Shown here: piece by piece, positions 37,401 through 43,617 of the stretch | How the letters are laid out: each line of letters starts with the position of its first letter | How positions within the stretch are numbered: position 1 is the first letter of the stretch | Assembly: GCA_030867875.1 (NCBI GenBank) | Contig: JAOWCC010001368.1 | Coordinates: 2,170,001 to 2,234,000, forward strand | Reading direction: 5' to 3' | DNA: 64,000 nt | Origin: Actinernus sp. WN-2022 | Taxonomy: Eukaryota; Cnidaria; Anthozoa; Actiniaria; Actinernidae | The notes under the pieces: model-generated | What the model was told of the DNA's origin: nothing | The model's input: the letters and a program-made list of their open reading frames with translations, nothing else | Databases searched by the model: none | Made by a program: the position numbers and the translations under genes

Positions 37401-40400
37401 ACGTCATTGAATTAATGAGAGCGCCGCAAAAATTAGCATAACACCCTAAAAATTAGCATAACACCCTAAAAAAGGGGCTAATTCCATCCCTCTCATACTA
37501 CTCTCCACTCACAATTTGTGATTTTCAGGGAGGTCCTGTATTAAAAATATATATTTCACTAATATATGGAAAACAGAAAAGATAGATGGTTGAAATAAAA
37601 TAGAAATAGTACAAGGATTGTTATGAAATTAAGTTATGTGCCAGTAAGATTTAAAAATTGATAATGTAGTTGATAGTATAACTTCGGAGTCTAAAGAGTT
37701 CCAGTCTAACAGTGCATGGTAGGTAAACTTCTGTTGTCCCCAATTCCTACGTGCGAATTAACAAATCGCACACATTTTGCCATTGTATGTACTCGTATTG
37801 ATCATAGAAATGACGCCATAAAATGTTCAAAACTCAAGTGGAACAACGAGCGTAGCGAGTTGTTTCACTGCAAAGTTTTGGACATTTTATGGCGTCATTT
37901 CTATGATCAATACGAGTACATACAATGGCAAAATGTGTGCGATTTGTTTTTTACAACGACGAAGCACTTATAGCTTCAAATGAGTGCGTAATAAACTGCT
38001 TTCAAGTCGAAAAAGGCCATTGAAAGTAAAAACGTAAACACTTCTAATTACCGTTGCCGAGAGAAAGCTTTCTTAGACAAATGGCACTTTGGTTCACCGA
38101 TTAACTTCTGTAATTGATGGAATGCATGTGAAATCCTTTCTTGTTTTTTTTCTGGATCAGAAAAGTTATTGTTATATAATTCAAAACTTTTGAGCTCTGA
38201 GAGAACTAGTCTAGTCACAAAGTCTGACTACAAAAATCGCCGAAACTTTCTCCACTCAAGAGAAAACTCTCATTTTGCCAAATGGCACACTACAAATAAG
38301 TTTGACTCACCGATTAACTTCTCCTAGTAATAAAATGCTTGTGAAATCCTCACTTTCTTGTTTGTGGAAGCGAAGTTAACAGCCATTTGAATTCACAAAC
38401 CTCGCCGTGATTGTGAAAAGCAACCACGACTTGCGAGTGACGTCATTTTCATTGTATGTACTATTTTGCATATAGCGGAGAGCCAATCAGAAAGCGAGAA
38501 AATTGGATGTTGTTGTAAAATGGTAAATCTAGATTGTGCTGACGGCGTGTATTATATGTATAAAAGTCGTGATTCTTCTTTAATTTAAAGTTGAAGTCCA
38601 CCATGCTATTTAAGCATTTGAAGATAATAATACAGCGATGATAGCGCCGTCGAAGGTACAGTGGTTTCCAGTTTAATAGTTCGAGTGCTTGAGATGCAGA
38701 AGAGCTTGAGGGGAAGTCGAGCATAAGTCGAGCAGCATTATTCAGAAGAACTTGAAGGTGATCCATGAGGACGGTATTATTCTTATCCGGCCCCAGACGA
38801 TATCGGCATAGTCAAGTAAGGGAAGGACAAGAGATTTATAGAGAGTTGGCCGCGCATGCAAGGGTAGCAAATGATTTACCCGGCGGATGATGCCAAGACG
38901 TTGATTGACTTTCTTACTGACTCTATCCACGTGTTCTGACCAACTCATGTTCTGACTGACTGTCACTCCTAAATATTTAAAAGAGTCAGTTCGGTCAAGA
39001 GCAGAGCCATTTATGGTCAGTGAAACCTATCTGAAATTCTTGAGCTTGCGTGCGCTGCCATAATTTACGAACTTGCATTTAGATGTATTCAGTGTCAAGA
39101 GATTGCTGTTAAACCATTGACACATGGACAGAAGGTCAGCGTTCAATTTATCTTTAAGTTCCTGGGCATTAGTCGAAGAGCAGTAAATTACTGTATCGTC
39201 AGCGTAGAGGGACACCTCGCAGTAATTAACACATGAGGGTAAATTATTTACGTAAACTAGAAATAGTAGTAGTCTCCTGTAAGGTCTCCAACCTGTAGTT
39301 CAACCCAGCAAACAAATTACGTCATCACTGCTGTGTGTGACCACACAAGCCGCTTTATCTCTGCCGGTCATGACGTTTTGTCTATCACTCTATCATTCAT
39401 CACGCCTTCTCTCTTTCATTTACCCTAGCCAGCCAAGTCTTCTATATGTCATTTACTCAAGTCACGCGGCATCTTTATAATTCATCCTAGTCACGTCTTC
39501 ACTCTATCAGTCACGCCAATCACGCCTTGTCTCTGAGTCACGCCTTCTGTCATTTACATCAGTTACAAGTTCTCTCTATCAGTCACGCCAGTCACGCCAT
39601 GTCTATCATTTACTTCGGCAATCACCGACATTCTCTATATCAGTCACGCCAGTCACGCCTTCTCTATCATTTACTTCAGTCACACGTTCTCTCTATATCA
39701 GTCACGCCTCCTCTCTATTATTCACATCAGTCACGCCGTCTCTCTATCAGTCACGCCAGTCATGCCTTCTCTATCACTTACCTCAGTCACGATGACGATG
39801 ATACTTTTCTTGTTCTTCTTGATGTAATCCAGAACAAGCTCCTGAGTCACGTGATTCATTTGCCAGTTATCATTGGCGAAATGCACACCGGGAAGATCTA
39901 CCAAAGTCAGTGTACTTAGATCAGGACCTGCAAAAGAAAATCACCATAACAACTGTCACCCTGTAGTTTGATTGGTTGAAACAACAACAACAACAACAAC
40001 AACACTTTATTTATACTCTTACAAAATTATAATCGAGCTAAGCAGCGTTTACGGCAAATCGTTGAACCCATTTCAAGGTCGTAACCATATCAGTAAAGGG
40101 CCAGGATTTTATCAGTTTGTTACCGTCAAGTGTTTGACCCTCATAAAATCTGTGCTAGTGGTTTTATTAACAGTTTTTCGTTAACAATTTTATGTATTAT
40201 TAAAAGGACTAACCGGACAAAGTCACGCTGACGGGTGTTTTGGAGATGGGCGTGGCTTGCTCTTTGGGCAGCTGTGTAGCGACATCGCGTAAAAACGTTT
40301 CGATTTTATCGTCACTGGGATTGATCACTTTTCCTCCCACGGTTGGAATACCTTGCACTTTAACTTCAACAGAGGTCTCGTGCTCATTGCGGCGTAAGTT

Positions 40401-41450
40401 GAGTATGGTAGGATACGTTGTTAGCGCGTCTAGGTGAGACGCCGTGTCTGAACGTCGCATAGGTAGGAGGTATCTACACATAACAACTTTGATCAGATAA
40501 TTCAAGATGCTGCCGACCCACTGTCAATCGAATTGAACCTTCAAGTTTCATTAAAAGAGAACTACAAAAATAACACCATGAGATAAAAGAGAAATACAAT
40601 GTGAATGCTGGTATCATTTTCAAACGTTTTCGATAAAGGAAGGCAAAGATTAAAGTTCATTCTAGAAACTTGAATTTGGTTACAGTGAACCGATTTCATG
40701 TTGCTCTAACTTTCTCTTAAAAGCAGTATTTGTTTTATCCACCCGAATTTTGAGGCCCTTTTAGGGTCAATTCCGACTAAGCGACACGGCATTTAAACAG
40801 CGACTTGACGGACATGAAATAACGACGAACGTCTGAAATTACGAGAGAGAAATAAGAAAACAATAGACGAAATTCCGACAGCGACCTGCCTACCTTACGA
40901 GACTGCGACACGACTATAAGTTTTGTAACTCAGACAGGGGACATGCATACCCCTATAAATGGGCCTCAATCTTTGCCATCCTTCATCGACATTATCTATA
41001 CATTTCTTCAATATATCTGTAAAGCATACTCTGCTAATCTGAGTAGTTATTTTTGTCTTTCGTCATGAGAACGTTTATCATTTGAGTGTTGACAATGCCC
41101 CTTTAATGACAAACTGCAGGTGTGCAAAGACAACGATGGAGGAAGGCCTTTGAAAAGGAAACGTACGCCTCCGTTCAATAATCTCGAACGAGGCATTCTA
41201 ACCTTTCACCTCCCCCGTGGGTTTAACGTTACCTTCCTATCAGCCTATTTATGACAGTAGTCTTGGCCATGTTTTGTCTCCCAACCACCACCAGGTGAGG
41301 GATATCAAACTCCTGCCTCAGCGAATCGTTACTGATGATCGACTGGATGAAGTCCAGGATTTGACCAAACTCGCTGGTGCTGTCGACGTATTTCGCTACC
41401 GGGCACGAGGCTTCAGAAGCTTGAGCTGGCTGTGGTACATCCCCTGACAT
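22083..41450 (-). CDS. Dynamin-superfamily GTPase (Mx/DRP-like), whole gene
   Basis: The gene runs 41450 to 22083 on the minus strand. My exon set is 41450-41233, 40473-40214, 39927-39782, 32832-32646, 31683-31469, 30639-30267, 28672-28518, 25331-25245, 25062-24850, 23385-23231 and 22412-22083, about 780 codons. All junction phases agree except 28518/25331, where a small exon is missing or a border is wrong. Domains in order: G domain with G1 (GRQNMAKTT), G3 (TLVDLPG) and G4 (TKPD), then helical stalk, then a GED-like C-terminus. Dynamin superfamily proteins are membrane-associated, self-assembling GTPases; Mx members are antiviral and DRPs act in fission. Which role applies here cannot be told. 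No PH or proline-rich domain is obvious, favouring Mx/DRP over classical dynamin. The last Gly of the P-loop is Ala. The introns hold satellites, MITEs and a large nested insertion. Confidence 0.88.
22745..22850 (+). repeat. Dispersed CAGGAGCCCATTACCAGGAG repeat
   Basis: Same family at 17200-17245 (partial), 25143-25235 (+) and 25385-25480 (-), sharing CAGGAGCCCATTACCAGGAG, ACTAGGTCTGTGAGTCAGC and GACCGCATTGAGCTAT. Intronic; probably an end of a MITE. Confidence 0.75.
23231..23385 (-). CDS. Dynamin-like gene, exon 10 (stalk to GED)
   Basis: Too fragmented to stand out as a long ORF but bordered by a good acceptor (TTTCTATTCAG) and donor (CATGAT|GTAAGT). Its 51 codons read FKPTTVLGFPTDRICKEPEL then HLSRRLHSDELVQHVESCQI and join both neighbours in phase. 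Confidence 0.75.
23445..23660. repeat. 21 bp minisatellite CATGGGATCGGGATCACAAGA
   Basis: Four to five tandem copies, then decaying GGGATCA words. The plus-strand open frame across it (repeated WDRDHKT) is a product of periodicity, not a gene. Confidence 0.85.
24275..24413. repeat. Hairpin MITE-like repeat
   Basis: Arms of ~40 bp (CTCACTGTGGTGGCCATCTT ... GCGAGGCAAT against ATTGCCTCGC ... CACCAGGTGAAAAGAG) around ~55 bp. Intronic. Confidence 0.75.
24665..24860. mobile_element. Penelope-type repeat, inverted dimer
   Basis: Two opposed partial copies: ACTAGTTCCTGTAAAAACTA ... GAACCGGCGTGGGAAAGCGA, then TCGCTTTCCACGGCGG ... AGCATACGTTAGTCGATATA. Shares these words with 19370-19525 and 55976-56129; the hammerhead core is mutated. 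Its right end overlaps the exon 9 donor. Confidence 0.65.
24850..25062 (-). CDS. Dynamin-like gene, exon 9 (stalk)
   Basis: Reads VISKIFMEKQQDTMKFIEQF, then SVDVLGITVPLPYQINGAIA, ending KINNELTNVLSTG. Acceptor GTACAAG is non-optimal but in phase. The only donor that fits the next exon's phase, CACTG|GTATAT, lies in sequence shared with Penelope-type repeats, so the last few residues may be repeat-derived. Confidence 0.7.
25143..25480. repeat. Opposed copies of the CAGGAGCC repeat flanking exon 8
   Basis: 25143-25235 (+) and 25385-25480 (-) are complementary over about 85 bp with the small exon 8 between them, so the pre-mRNA could fold the exon into a loop. Confidence 0.7.
25245..25331 (-). 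CDS. Dynamin-like gene, exon 8 (stalk, small)
   Basis: An 87 bp exon lying between two oppositely oriented copies of a dispersed repeat (25143-25235, 25385-25480). Reads LVNHLKEQYIILNLDNYGKR then ARIAVESE. Donor GAAG|GTAGTT (phase 1) fits exon 9. Acceptor ATGCAG has a weak pyrimidine tract and its phase (1) conflicts with exon 7. Confidence 0.6.
25860..26190. repeat. Degenerate element with poly-G and AGGAGCGGATCTAGG/CCACCCCTGCC ends
   Basis: Begins AGGAGCGGATCTAGG with a ~19 bp G run and ends ACCCCCCTAAACCCACCCCTGCC. Resembles the common gGCGGATCCAG...CTGGATCCGCc type of animal DNA transposon (a cleaner one is at 45591). No ORF. Confidence 0.5.
26320..26405. repeat. Small hairpin (28 bp arms)
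   Basis: GAACAATGGCACCAGGTCGA against TCGACTTGGTGCCATTGTTC, with ~35 bp between. Intronic. Confidence 0.75.
26788..27506. mobile_element. hAT-like MITE with 8 bp target duplication (719 bp)
   Basis: Ends TAGGGGTAGACAGATTCTGC and, at the right, GAGCAGAATCTGTCTAGGCC+TA. Flanked by the perfect 8 bp direct repeat GCCTTAAC (26780-26787 and 27507-27514). TAGGG termini plus 8 bp duplication point to hAT-type mobilisation. Both subterminal regions are crowded with AAAAGTTGCTC words in direct orientation on each side. No transposase. Confidence 0.85.
27541..27875. repeat. MITE-like element with GTATTAC..CCGGGGGG ends
   Basis: Imperfect terminal inverted repeat (GTATTACCCGGGGGGT against CCCCCCCGGAGTATTAC). 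The interior holds repeated AACCCTGACCC words and a T/G homopolymer junction. Intronic, no ORF. Confidence 0.6.
28518..28672 (-). CDS. Dynamin-like gene, exon 7 (stalk)
   Basis: Strong acceptor (TTTTGCTCTCTCTAG). The 51 codons include SLISICEDLVKKVEKKLNSI and CLKSFPDLLKAVE, like the FP-x-L segment of Mx/dynamin stalks. Donor GTCGAG|GTAAAC, phase 0, which does not fit the next exon recognised. Confidence 0.78.
28765..30170. repeat. 20 bp minisatellite (CTCACTCACTCACGGTATGA)
   Basis: About 60 irregular units built of CTCA blocks with CGGTATGA, CGGTACGA or CGAAATGA cores; unit length varies by multiples of four because the CTCA part slips. Interrupted at 29869-29985 by a LINE tail. Lies in the intron between exons 6 and 7. 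Confidence 0.95.
29869..29985 (-). mobile_element. LINE 3' tail inside the minisatellite
   Basis: Begins with (ATA)n then ACTTTATTTCCGTGTC, the reverse complement of a LINE 3' end with polyadenylation-like TTTATT. Very short, severely 5'-truncated insertion. Similar AATAATAA...CTTTATT starts occur at 20257, 39985 and 49933. Confidence 0.55.
30267..30639 (-). CDS. Dynamin-like gene, exon 6 (stalk)
   Basis: About 124 codons starting VEKELADLSDIAVPETNEG and ending EEFHQHTHLPHGSAAHGAG. Mostly helical, charged, no catalytic motifs. The acceptor ATATGCAG is clear; the donor is either GCCG|GTACAT (30267, phase 1, used here) or ATGG|GTCAGC about 20 bases upstream. Confidence 0.75.
31010..31110 (+). 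mobile_element. tRNA-like SINE head
   Basis: A-box-like TTAGTGTAGTGGTCGTGACG (31024-31043) and B-box-like GAGTTCAAGCCC (31079-31090) at tRNA spacing, followed by an A run. No anticodon stem that closes well; a diverged SINE rather than a tRNA gene. Confidence 0.5.
31469..31683 (-). CDS. Dynamin-like gene, exon 5 (end of G domain, first stalk helices)
   Basis: 71 codons including RLNEHAWFATHKQYADIMRV and NLMETMIKLLCDKMIVEVPK, matching the E-x-FF-x-x-H...G-x-x-x-L region of dynamins. Acceptor ATCCCAG, donor TAGAG|GTAGG, phase 0. Confidence 0.85.
31741..32335. repeat. 110 bp minisatellite, four copies
   Basis: Units begin near 31952, 32061, 32171 and 32281, each with CCTCTAGCAGATCCTGCTAA, GATCCAAGCATTC and TACATTCATAT...AATCGG. 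A fragment of a further unit lies left of the inserted MITE (31741-31772). Confidence 0.9.
31773..31952. mobile_element. MITE with TATATACCAC ends, copy 2
   Basis: Nearly identical to 21608-21783. It interrupts the 110 bp minisatellite: the satellite word GATACTTA stops at its left end and TTAGGCCTCTAGCAG resumes at its right end, so the target (TA or TTA) can be read directly. Confidence 0.85.
32445..32536 (-). mobile_element. tRNA-derived SINE fragment
   Basis: On the minus strand: A box TGGCGCAGCTTGTAAGCG (32522-32505) and B box GGGTTCGACTCCC (32483-32471). Lacks a proper tRNA acceptor stem. Confidence 0.65.
32646..32832 (-). CDS. Dynamin-like gene, exon 4 (G4/TKPD)
   Basis: Starts VGDLTGDAAINLVMRNADDY and contains RTICVLTKPDKL, the guanine-specificity motif in the TKPD form typical of Mx proteins. 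Acceptor is an (ATT)n run then TTACAG; this AT-rich tract is the tail of an inserted LINE. The first 21 bases of the exon plus 5 intron bases also occur at 39272-39297. Donor CGAG|GTAATG, phase 1. Confidence 0.88.
33802..34314 (-). CDS. Acidic 170 aa protein, left arm copy
   Basis: Identical in protein sequence to the right-arm copy at 36070-36582. N-terminal third is Ser/Asp/Glu-rich (DDEMTEDSYQSSDSQEST), followed by a charged helical region (WERIRNEAKERHQEDWEALV) and a C-terminal part with DLREVLFEDMKWIHSLRKDP and FLLNKQFQKQPIPEQ. No domain recognised. A single uninterrupted ORF with ATG at 34314. The preserved frame in both arms, with the opposite frame much shorter, argues that it is real. 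Possible role as an element structural or DNA-binding protein is speculation. Divided from the zinc-finger gene by ~150 bp on the same strand. Confidence 0.7.
   Translation of the reverse strand: MAANRSNSDDEMTEDSYQSSDSQESTDSTDDSYDGEEDVWERIRNEAKERHQEDWEALVQKYEHDGDSHEVAEIKASNALVPTYRKDLREVLFEDMKWIHSLRKDPDFQKILETKQNLMNTEDYGWQEATEAAIHHRKFLLNKQFQKQPIPEQSDSAMNNTFVPFRNKFY
34466..34669 (-). CDS. C2H2 zinc mini-protein (67 aa), left arm copy
   Basis: Starts at the second Met of its frame (34669), where MENQTLKNCPVPNCGSKYL begins; an earlier in-frame Met at 34702 would add 11 residues. One zinc-binding set C-x4-C-x10-H-x4-H (CPVPNC ... NHLAQVH) and a basic tail (LQKRKFLSR). Differs from the right-arm copy by one residue (Arg versus Gln in STxERKPYL). 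Small single-finger proteins of this style accompany several large DNA transposons; I recall similar ones in cnidarian genomes but cannot verify. It is upstream of the acidic gene, both reading away from the element's centre. Confidence 0.65.
   Translation of the reverse strand: MENQTLKNCPVPNCGSKYLVKLSNHLAQVHRLSTRERKPYLQEAKLQKRKFLSRNVNPVVDNGKYVG
34720..35665. repeat. Central ~165 bp tandem repeats of the fold-back element
   Basis: Five units, three in one orientation (left) and two in the other. Each contains TCCCTTTTGTCTCCTTTTGTC, an internal hairpin (CCCGCTTTTTTTCATTTT / GAAGCATAAAA...GCGGGAC) and ATAAACGGAGATACC then GACACGTCTCTTGTC. Several overlapping open frames (Phe/Leu-rich or Lys/Arg-rich) arise from periodicity and are not genes. 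Location between the two outward-facing cassettes makes a bidirectional promoter or replication role conceivable. Confidence 0.85.
35721..35924 (+). CDS. C2H2 zinc mini-protein (67 aa), right arm copy
   Basis: Mirror image of the left-arm gene, ATG at 35721, stop TAG at 35922. Same C-x4-C-x10-H-x4-H finger and basic tail, with Gln replacing Arg after the finger. A single-finger protein may bind DNA at the element's own repeats; this is inference only. Confidence 0.65.
   Translation: MENQTLKNCPVPNCGSKYLVKLSNHLAQVHRLSTQERKPYLQEAKLQKRKFLSRNVNPVVDNGKYVG
36070..36582 (+). CDS. Acidic 170 aa protein, right arm copy
   Basis: Mirror image of 33802-34314 with the same protein sequence: acidic Ser/Asp-rich N-terminus, charged helical middle, and NTFVPFRNKFY C-terminus. 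ATG at 36070, 12 bases after the AT-rich AAAGATATAAACG. No family recognised. A complete ORF in both arms despite nonfunctional surroundings suggests recent activity or selection. Confidence 0.7.
   Translation: MAANRSNSDDEMTEDSYQSSDSQESTDSTDDSYDGEEDVWERIRNEAKERHQEDWEALVQKYEHDGDSHEVAEIKASNALVPTYRKDLREVLFEDMKWIHSLRKDPDFQKILETKQNLMNTEDYGWQEATEAAIHHRKFLLNKQFQKQPIPEQSDSAMNNTFVPFRNKFY
37762..37946. repeat. Hairpin MITE (185 bp)
   Basis: Arms of ~75 bp from CAAATCGCACACATTTTGCC to its complement, with CTCGTATTGATCATAGAAAT GACGCC in each arm and a short GAACAACGAGCGTAGCGAG loop. Lies in the LINE's 3' region. The open frame here is the hairpin read through. Confidence 0.85.
39272..39297 (-). repeat. 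Second copy of exon 4 start and acceptor (LINE target duplication)
   Basis: 26 bases identical to 32812-32837: on the minus strand, intron bases TACAG then the first 21 exon bases (codons VGDLTGD). It retains the original pyrimidine-poor upstream context GTTGAACTACAG. Read into the LINE it gives only YYYF before a TAG stop. Confidence 0.85.
39380..39781. repeat. Degenerate TCACGCC / TCTCTATCA repeat
   Basis: Irregular repetition of CAGTCACGCC, TTCTCTCTATCA and TTACTTCAGTCAC up to the exon 3 donor. The 130-codon plus frame (repeated SHA, YQSRQSR) is a periodicity artefact. Confidence 0.75.
39782..39927 (-). CDS. Dynamin-like gene, exon 3 (G3/DLPG)
   Basis: Acceptor CTTTTGCAG. The 48 codons read PDLSTLTLVDLPGVHF ... 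TQELVLDYIKKNKKSIIVIV, the G3 strand-loop and the following helix and strand. Donor GACTGAG|GTAAG, phase 0. Just downstream the intron starts with a degenerate TCACGCC-rich repeat (39380-39781). Confidence 0.88.
39980..40165 (-). mobile_element. LINE 3' tail fragment
   Basis: (CAA)n then ACTTTATTTATACTC, the reverse of a LINE 3' end with simple-repeat tail; lies in the intron between exons 2 and 3. No coding part remains. Confidence 0.5.
40214..40473 (-). CDS. Dynamin-like gene, exon 2 (switch I region)
   Basis: Joins exon 1 in phase to give LIGR-YLLPMRRSD, matching the GR-FLPRG-type stretch after the P-loop in dynamins. Then come DALTTYPTILNLRRNEHE and TPISKTPVSVTLSG, the latter being the strand before DLPG. 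Acceptor TGTAG, donor TCCG|GTTAGT, phase 1. The overlapping plus-strand frame is a shadow. Confidence 0.85.
40500..41227. other. Intron 1 of the dynamin-like gene, nothing further seen
   Basis: AT-rich, no repeat family or exon recognised. 41451-41908 upstream of the start codon likewise shows no clear promoter element. Confidence 0.5.
41233..41450 (-). CDS. Dynamin-like gene, exon 1 (start and P-loop)
   Basis: ATG at 41450 is preceded by ACTTTCAG, so a 5'-UTR intron probably ends right before it. The 72 codons include FGQILDFIQSII and PHLVVVGRQNMAKTTVINRL. The P-loop reads G-R-Q-N-M-A-K-T instead of GxxxxGK(S/T). Donor is GGAAG|GTAACG, phase 2. Confidence 0.85.
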
Positions 41451-41908
41451 CCTGAAAGTCTTATAACAATAGATATTTACTCAATAATTACAAGTCTCCA
41501 AGATACAATGTCAACATTTTACTGAGTAGGAATGTGAACAGTAAGAGCACATTGCTCCGCATTCCGCTTGTGCATCGATCCGATCGCTTGGACCACAACA
41601 TTTTAAAATTGTTTCCATAATTACATACTTAGCGAAAATGCTTTTTTTTCACGAGAGCAAGACAGATATTTCAGTTAAGATGTCAATCTTGTGATTAAAA
41701 TTCCAACAGCTGCAATTAGAGCCGTGCATGCAGGCTATAGGTATACGAACATGGACTGATCATCTTCAGTTTAGATTGAAACTCATTCTTATGGTGGTTC
41801 GACAAAACAACCAGCAAGTTATACTTGATTGAATCTATAACGATAACATTCTCATTGAATGTCCCAGACTGGTGTTTAAGTACATATCACATAACTTTTC
41901 CATATTAT

Positions 41909-43277
41909 TACTCGGGCTGCCTGTGGCAGCACCGAGTCTTAAAATGCAAGTCGTTATTGTTTTTTTATTCCGTGTAGCAAGCGTTCAGCGCATGCGTTAA
42001 AGGTCAAATTCACACCAATCAGATCGCACTGTGCTGGTCACGCAACAATCGCCAGGTTAATTTATTTACATAATTTAATACAGTAAAGAAAGATGGCGGA
42101 ATCTGCGAGCAACTTTCTCTGTAACTTGGACTCTCATCTCTCAAATGTAAGCCAGTTTAATGTTTTATTTAACTTCACTCATGCGAAAGCCTTCCAACAG
42201 GCTCAGGATATTGCAACTGGCGCTATTGTCGGAGCCGAAGGACCGCGTTTCAGTTTACCCAGATGGCCAGTGCTTTTATATACGACACGTACGACGACCT
42301 GAAGCAAAGGGGCCAGGATCCGGAAAGCTAAAATTCGAAGAAATAGATATTGGAATCTATAAGCCATCGGCTCGCTGTGCTGCATTTAAAACATCCGAGA
42401 AGAACATCTTATTTTGGGTGAAGGCACTTCAAGACCAATATTATGAGTCTCTTAAAAACTGTAAGAGATTTAAATTTACCGTAAGTTGGATGAGATCAAG
42501 TTATTTCGTTCCAGCGAGGATATTGACCTAGCGGAAACGGTACAAGCTGTCGAAGGATTTTACTTATAATCATCCACAACAGGAATAGTTATGTGCCAAG
42601 GCATGGGAAAAGATCGAGTTTCCCAGATTACAGATGAAAGTAGAGAACTTAACGAATGAAGAAACAGAGGTCACGCGCGACATGCTTGAGAAAATGAACA
42701 TGTTCAACACTTTATGTTATACTAAGAAAACAAAACAAATTACAGAGCCTGCAAGTTCACAAGTCAATGAAAAACCCCAAGAGCCTGTAGTTTTGGATCA
42801 ACATATCCTTGAAACTCCAAAAGCAACATACACATGAGTCAAATTCAAACCGGAAGAGACGGAATTCTTTAGATTCTTCACGACAACCCGATCCCTATTC
42901 ATCAGAATACATTTTCTGTGCTAAATGACGAGAGTTTATAATTACCTGACCGACAACCCACTACTAAAGAAAGGGACCATGAAGTACGGTAGTACGGTTA
43001 ATTCTCGGGTTCAAAACAATGAATATATGCCTGCTCAAATGCAGTGTGTTAAACTGTTTAAATTAAAAGGTCAACATACGAGAAAAACAAAAATATTAAA
43101 TTACATATTTACTAGGGGAGCAGAGAATGAAAGTCACCGCGCTACCGGCCACTCCTAAAGACTGCTAAATTCAGCTAATAATTCTTCCCTTTGGTTATTA
43201 CTAAGAGGATTTCAAATGAAAGTGTATTTCATCTTCAATCTCATGTGGCCCGAGTGAAAGCCCAGATGGGCTCTTGT
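41909..43277 (+). mobile_element. 1.4 kb dispersed element, copy A
   Basis: Starts TACTCGGGCTGCCTGTGGCA followed by its complement (a 5' hairpin) and ends with the AGCCCAGATGGGCT hairpin plus CTTGTT. First ~145 bp match copy B (43618) and the last ~80 bp match copies B and C, but the middle is different. The middle holds broken coding-like sequence: ATGGCGGAATCTGCGAGC gives a frame (42093-42302), then with a frame change IDIGIYKPSARCAAFKTSEK (42310-42470) and later frames at 42634-42837. It looks like a captured, decayed gene fragment; I do not recognise the protein. Confidence 0.65.
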
Positions 43278-43617
43278 TTTGTATGTATCACCGGTCAGTA
43301 TGGACGCTGGTCAGTACTGACCAGCAAACTACACACTTTAATATTACAAGTTTGACACACAGGGAATGTTAAAAGTAACTATTTTAAGAGTTAAAACTAC
43401 ATACCATCTACCTGGAAACTGGCACCGAGCTTGAAGTACACTGAGGGGCAATGTAAATAGTATGAACGACTTTCCTATAGCATCCGTCCTAGCAGCTATA
43501 GCGGCCGGCTATTAAGGTATACAGCTCGACTGACTTGAGGCAGTCATGTGAATAATTTATTAGCCTTAAATAGAATAAGAGCGGTCAGATCGTGTTTCCT
43601 TCCCTTCCTTTCCTTTT

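Larger units (their letters stand above)
32882..37502. mobile_element. 4.6 kb fold-back element with mirrored gene cassette, Polinton-like ends
   Basis: A near-perfect palindrome centred on 35192: arms of ~2.18 kb (32882-~35063 and ~35321-37502) and a ~260 bp centre. Termini start AGTAGTATGAGAGGG; a 6 bp target duplication CTCCAC lies at 32876-32881 and 37503-37508. Six-base duplications, AG-starting ends with a short tandem repeat (AGTAGT) and long inverted repeats are features reported for Polinton/Maverick elements, but no polymerase, integrase, protease or capsid gene is present. Each arm encodes the same two proteins, oriented outward. Arm differences are very few (one residue in the zinc protein, one in a 117-codon frame), so the arms are young or kept alike by gene conversion. 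Family assignment is inference. Confidence 0.8.
32838..39271 (-). mobile_element. LINE inserted over the exon 4 splice acceptor (carries a nested element)
   Basis: Minus-strand LINE, 5'-truncated inside the RT. Its left end (39271) starts at LLLFLVYVNNLP and continues into SLYADDTVIYCSS, then LLTLNTSKCKF, SQNMSWSEHVDRVSKKVNQ, YKSLVLPLLDYADIVW, LLNNAARLMLDFP and LNWKPLYLRRRYH, typical CR1/Jockey RT and C-terminal motifs with one or two frame breaks. Its 3' end is the (ATT)n tail at 32838-32861. A 26 bp direct repeat (32812-32837 and 39272-39297) flanks the pair of ends and is the target-site duplication. The 4.6 kb fold-back element and the 37762-37946 hairpin lie inside it. Confidence 0.8.

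Noticed and set aside
39527..39919. 130-codon plus-strand frame
   Set aside because: Low-complexity repeat followed by antisense of dynamin-like exon 3, whose minus-strand reading has DLPG and proper splice sites.
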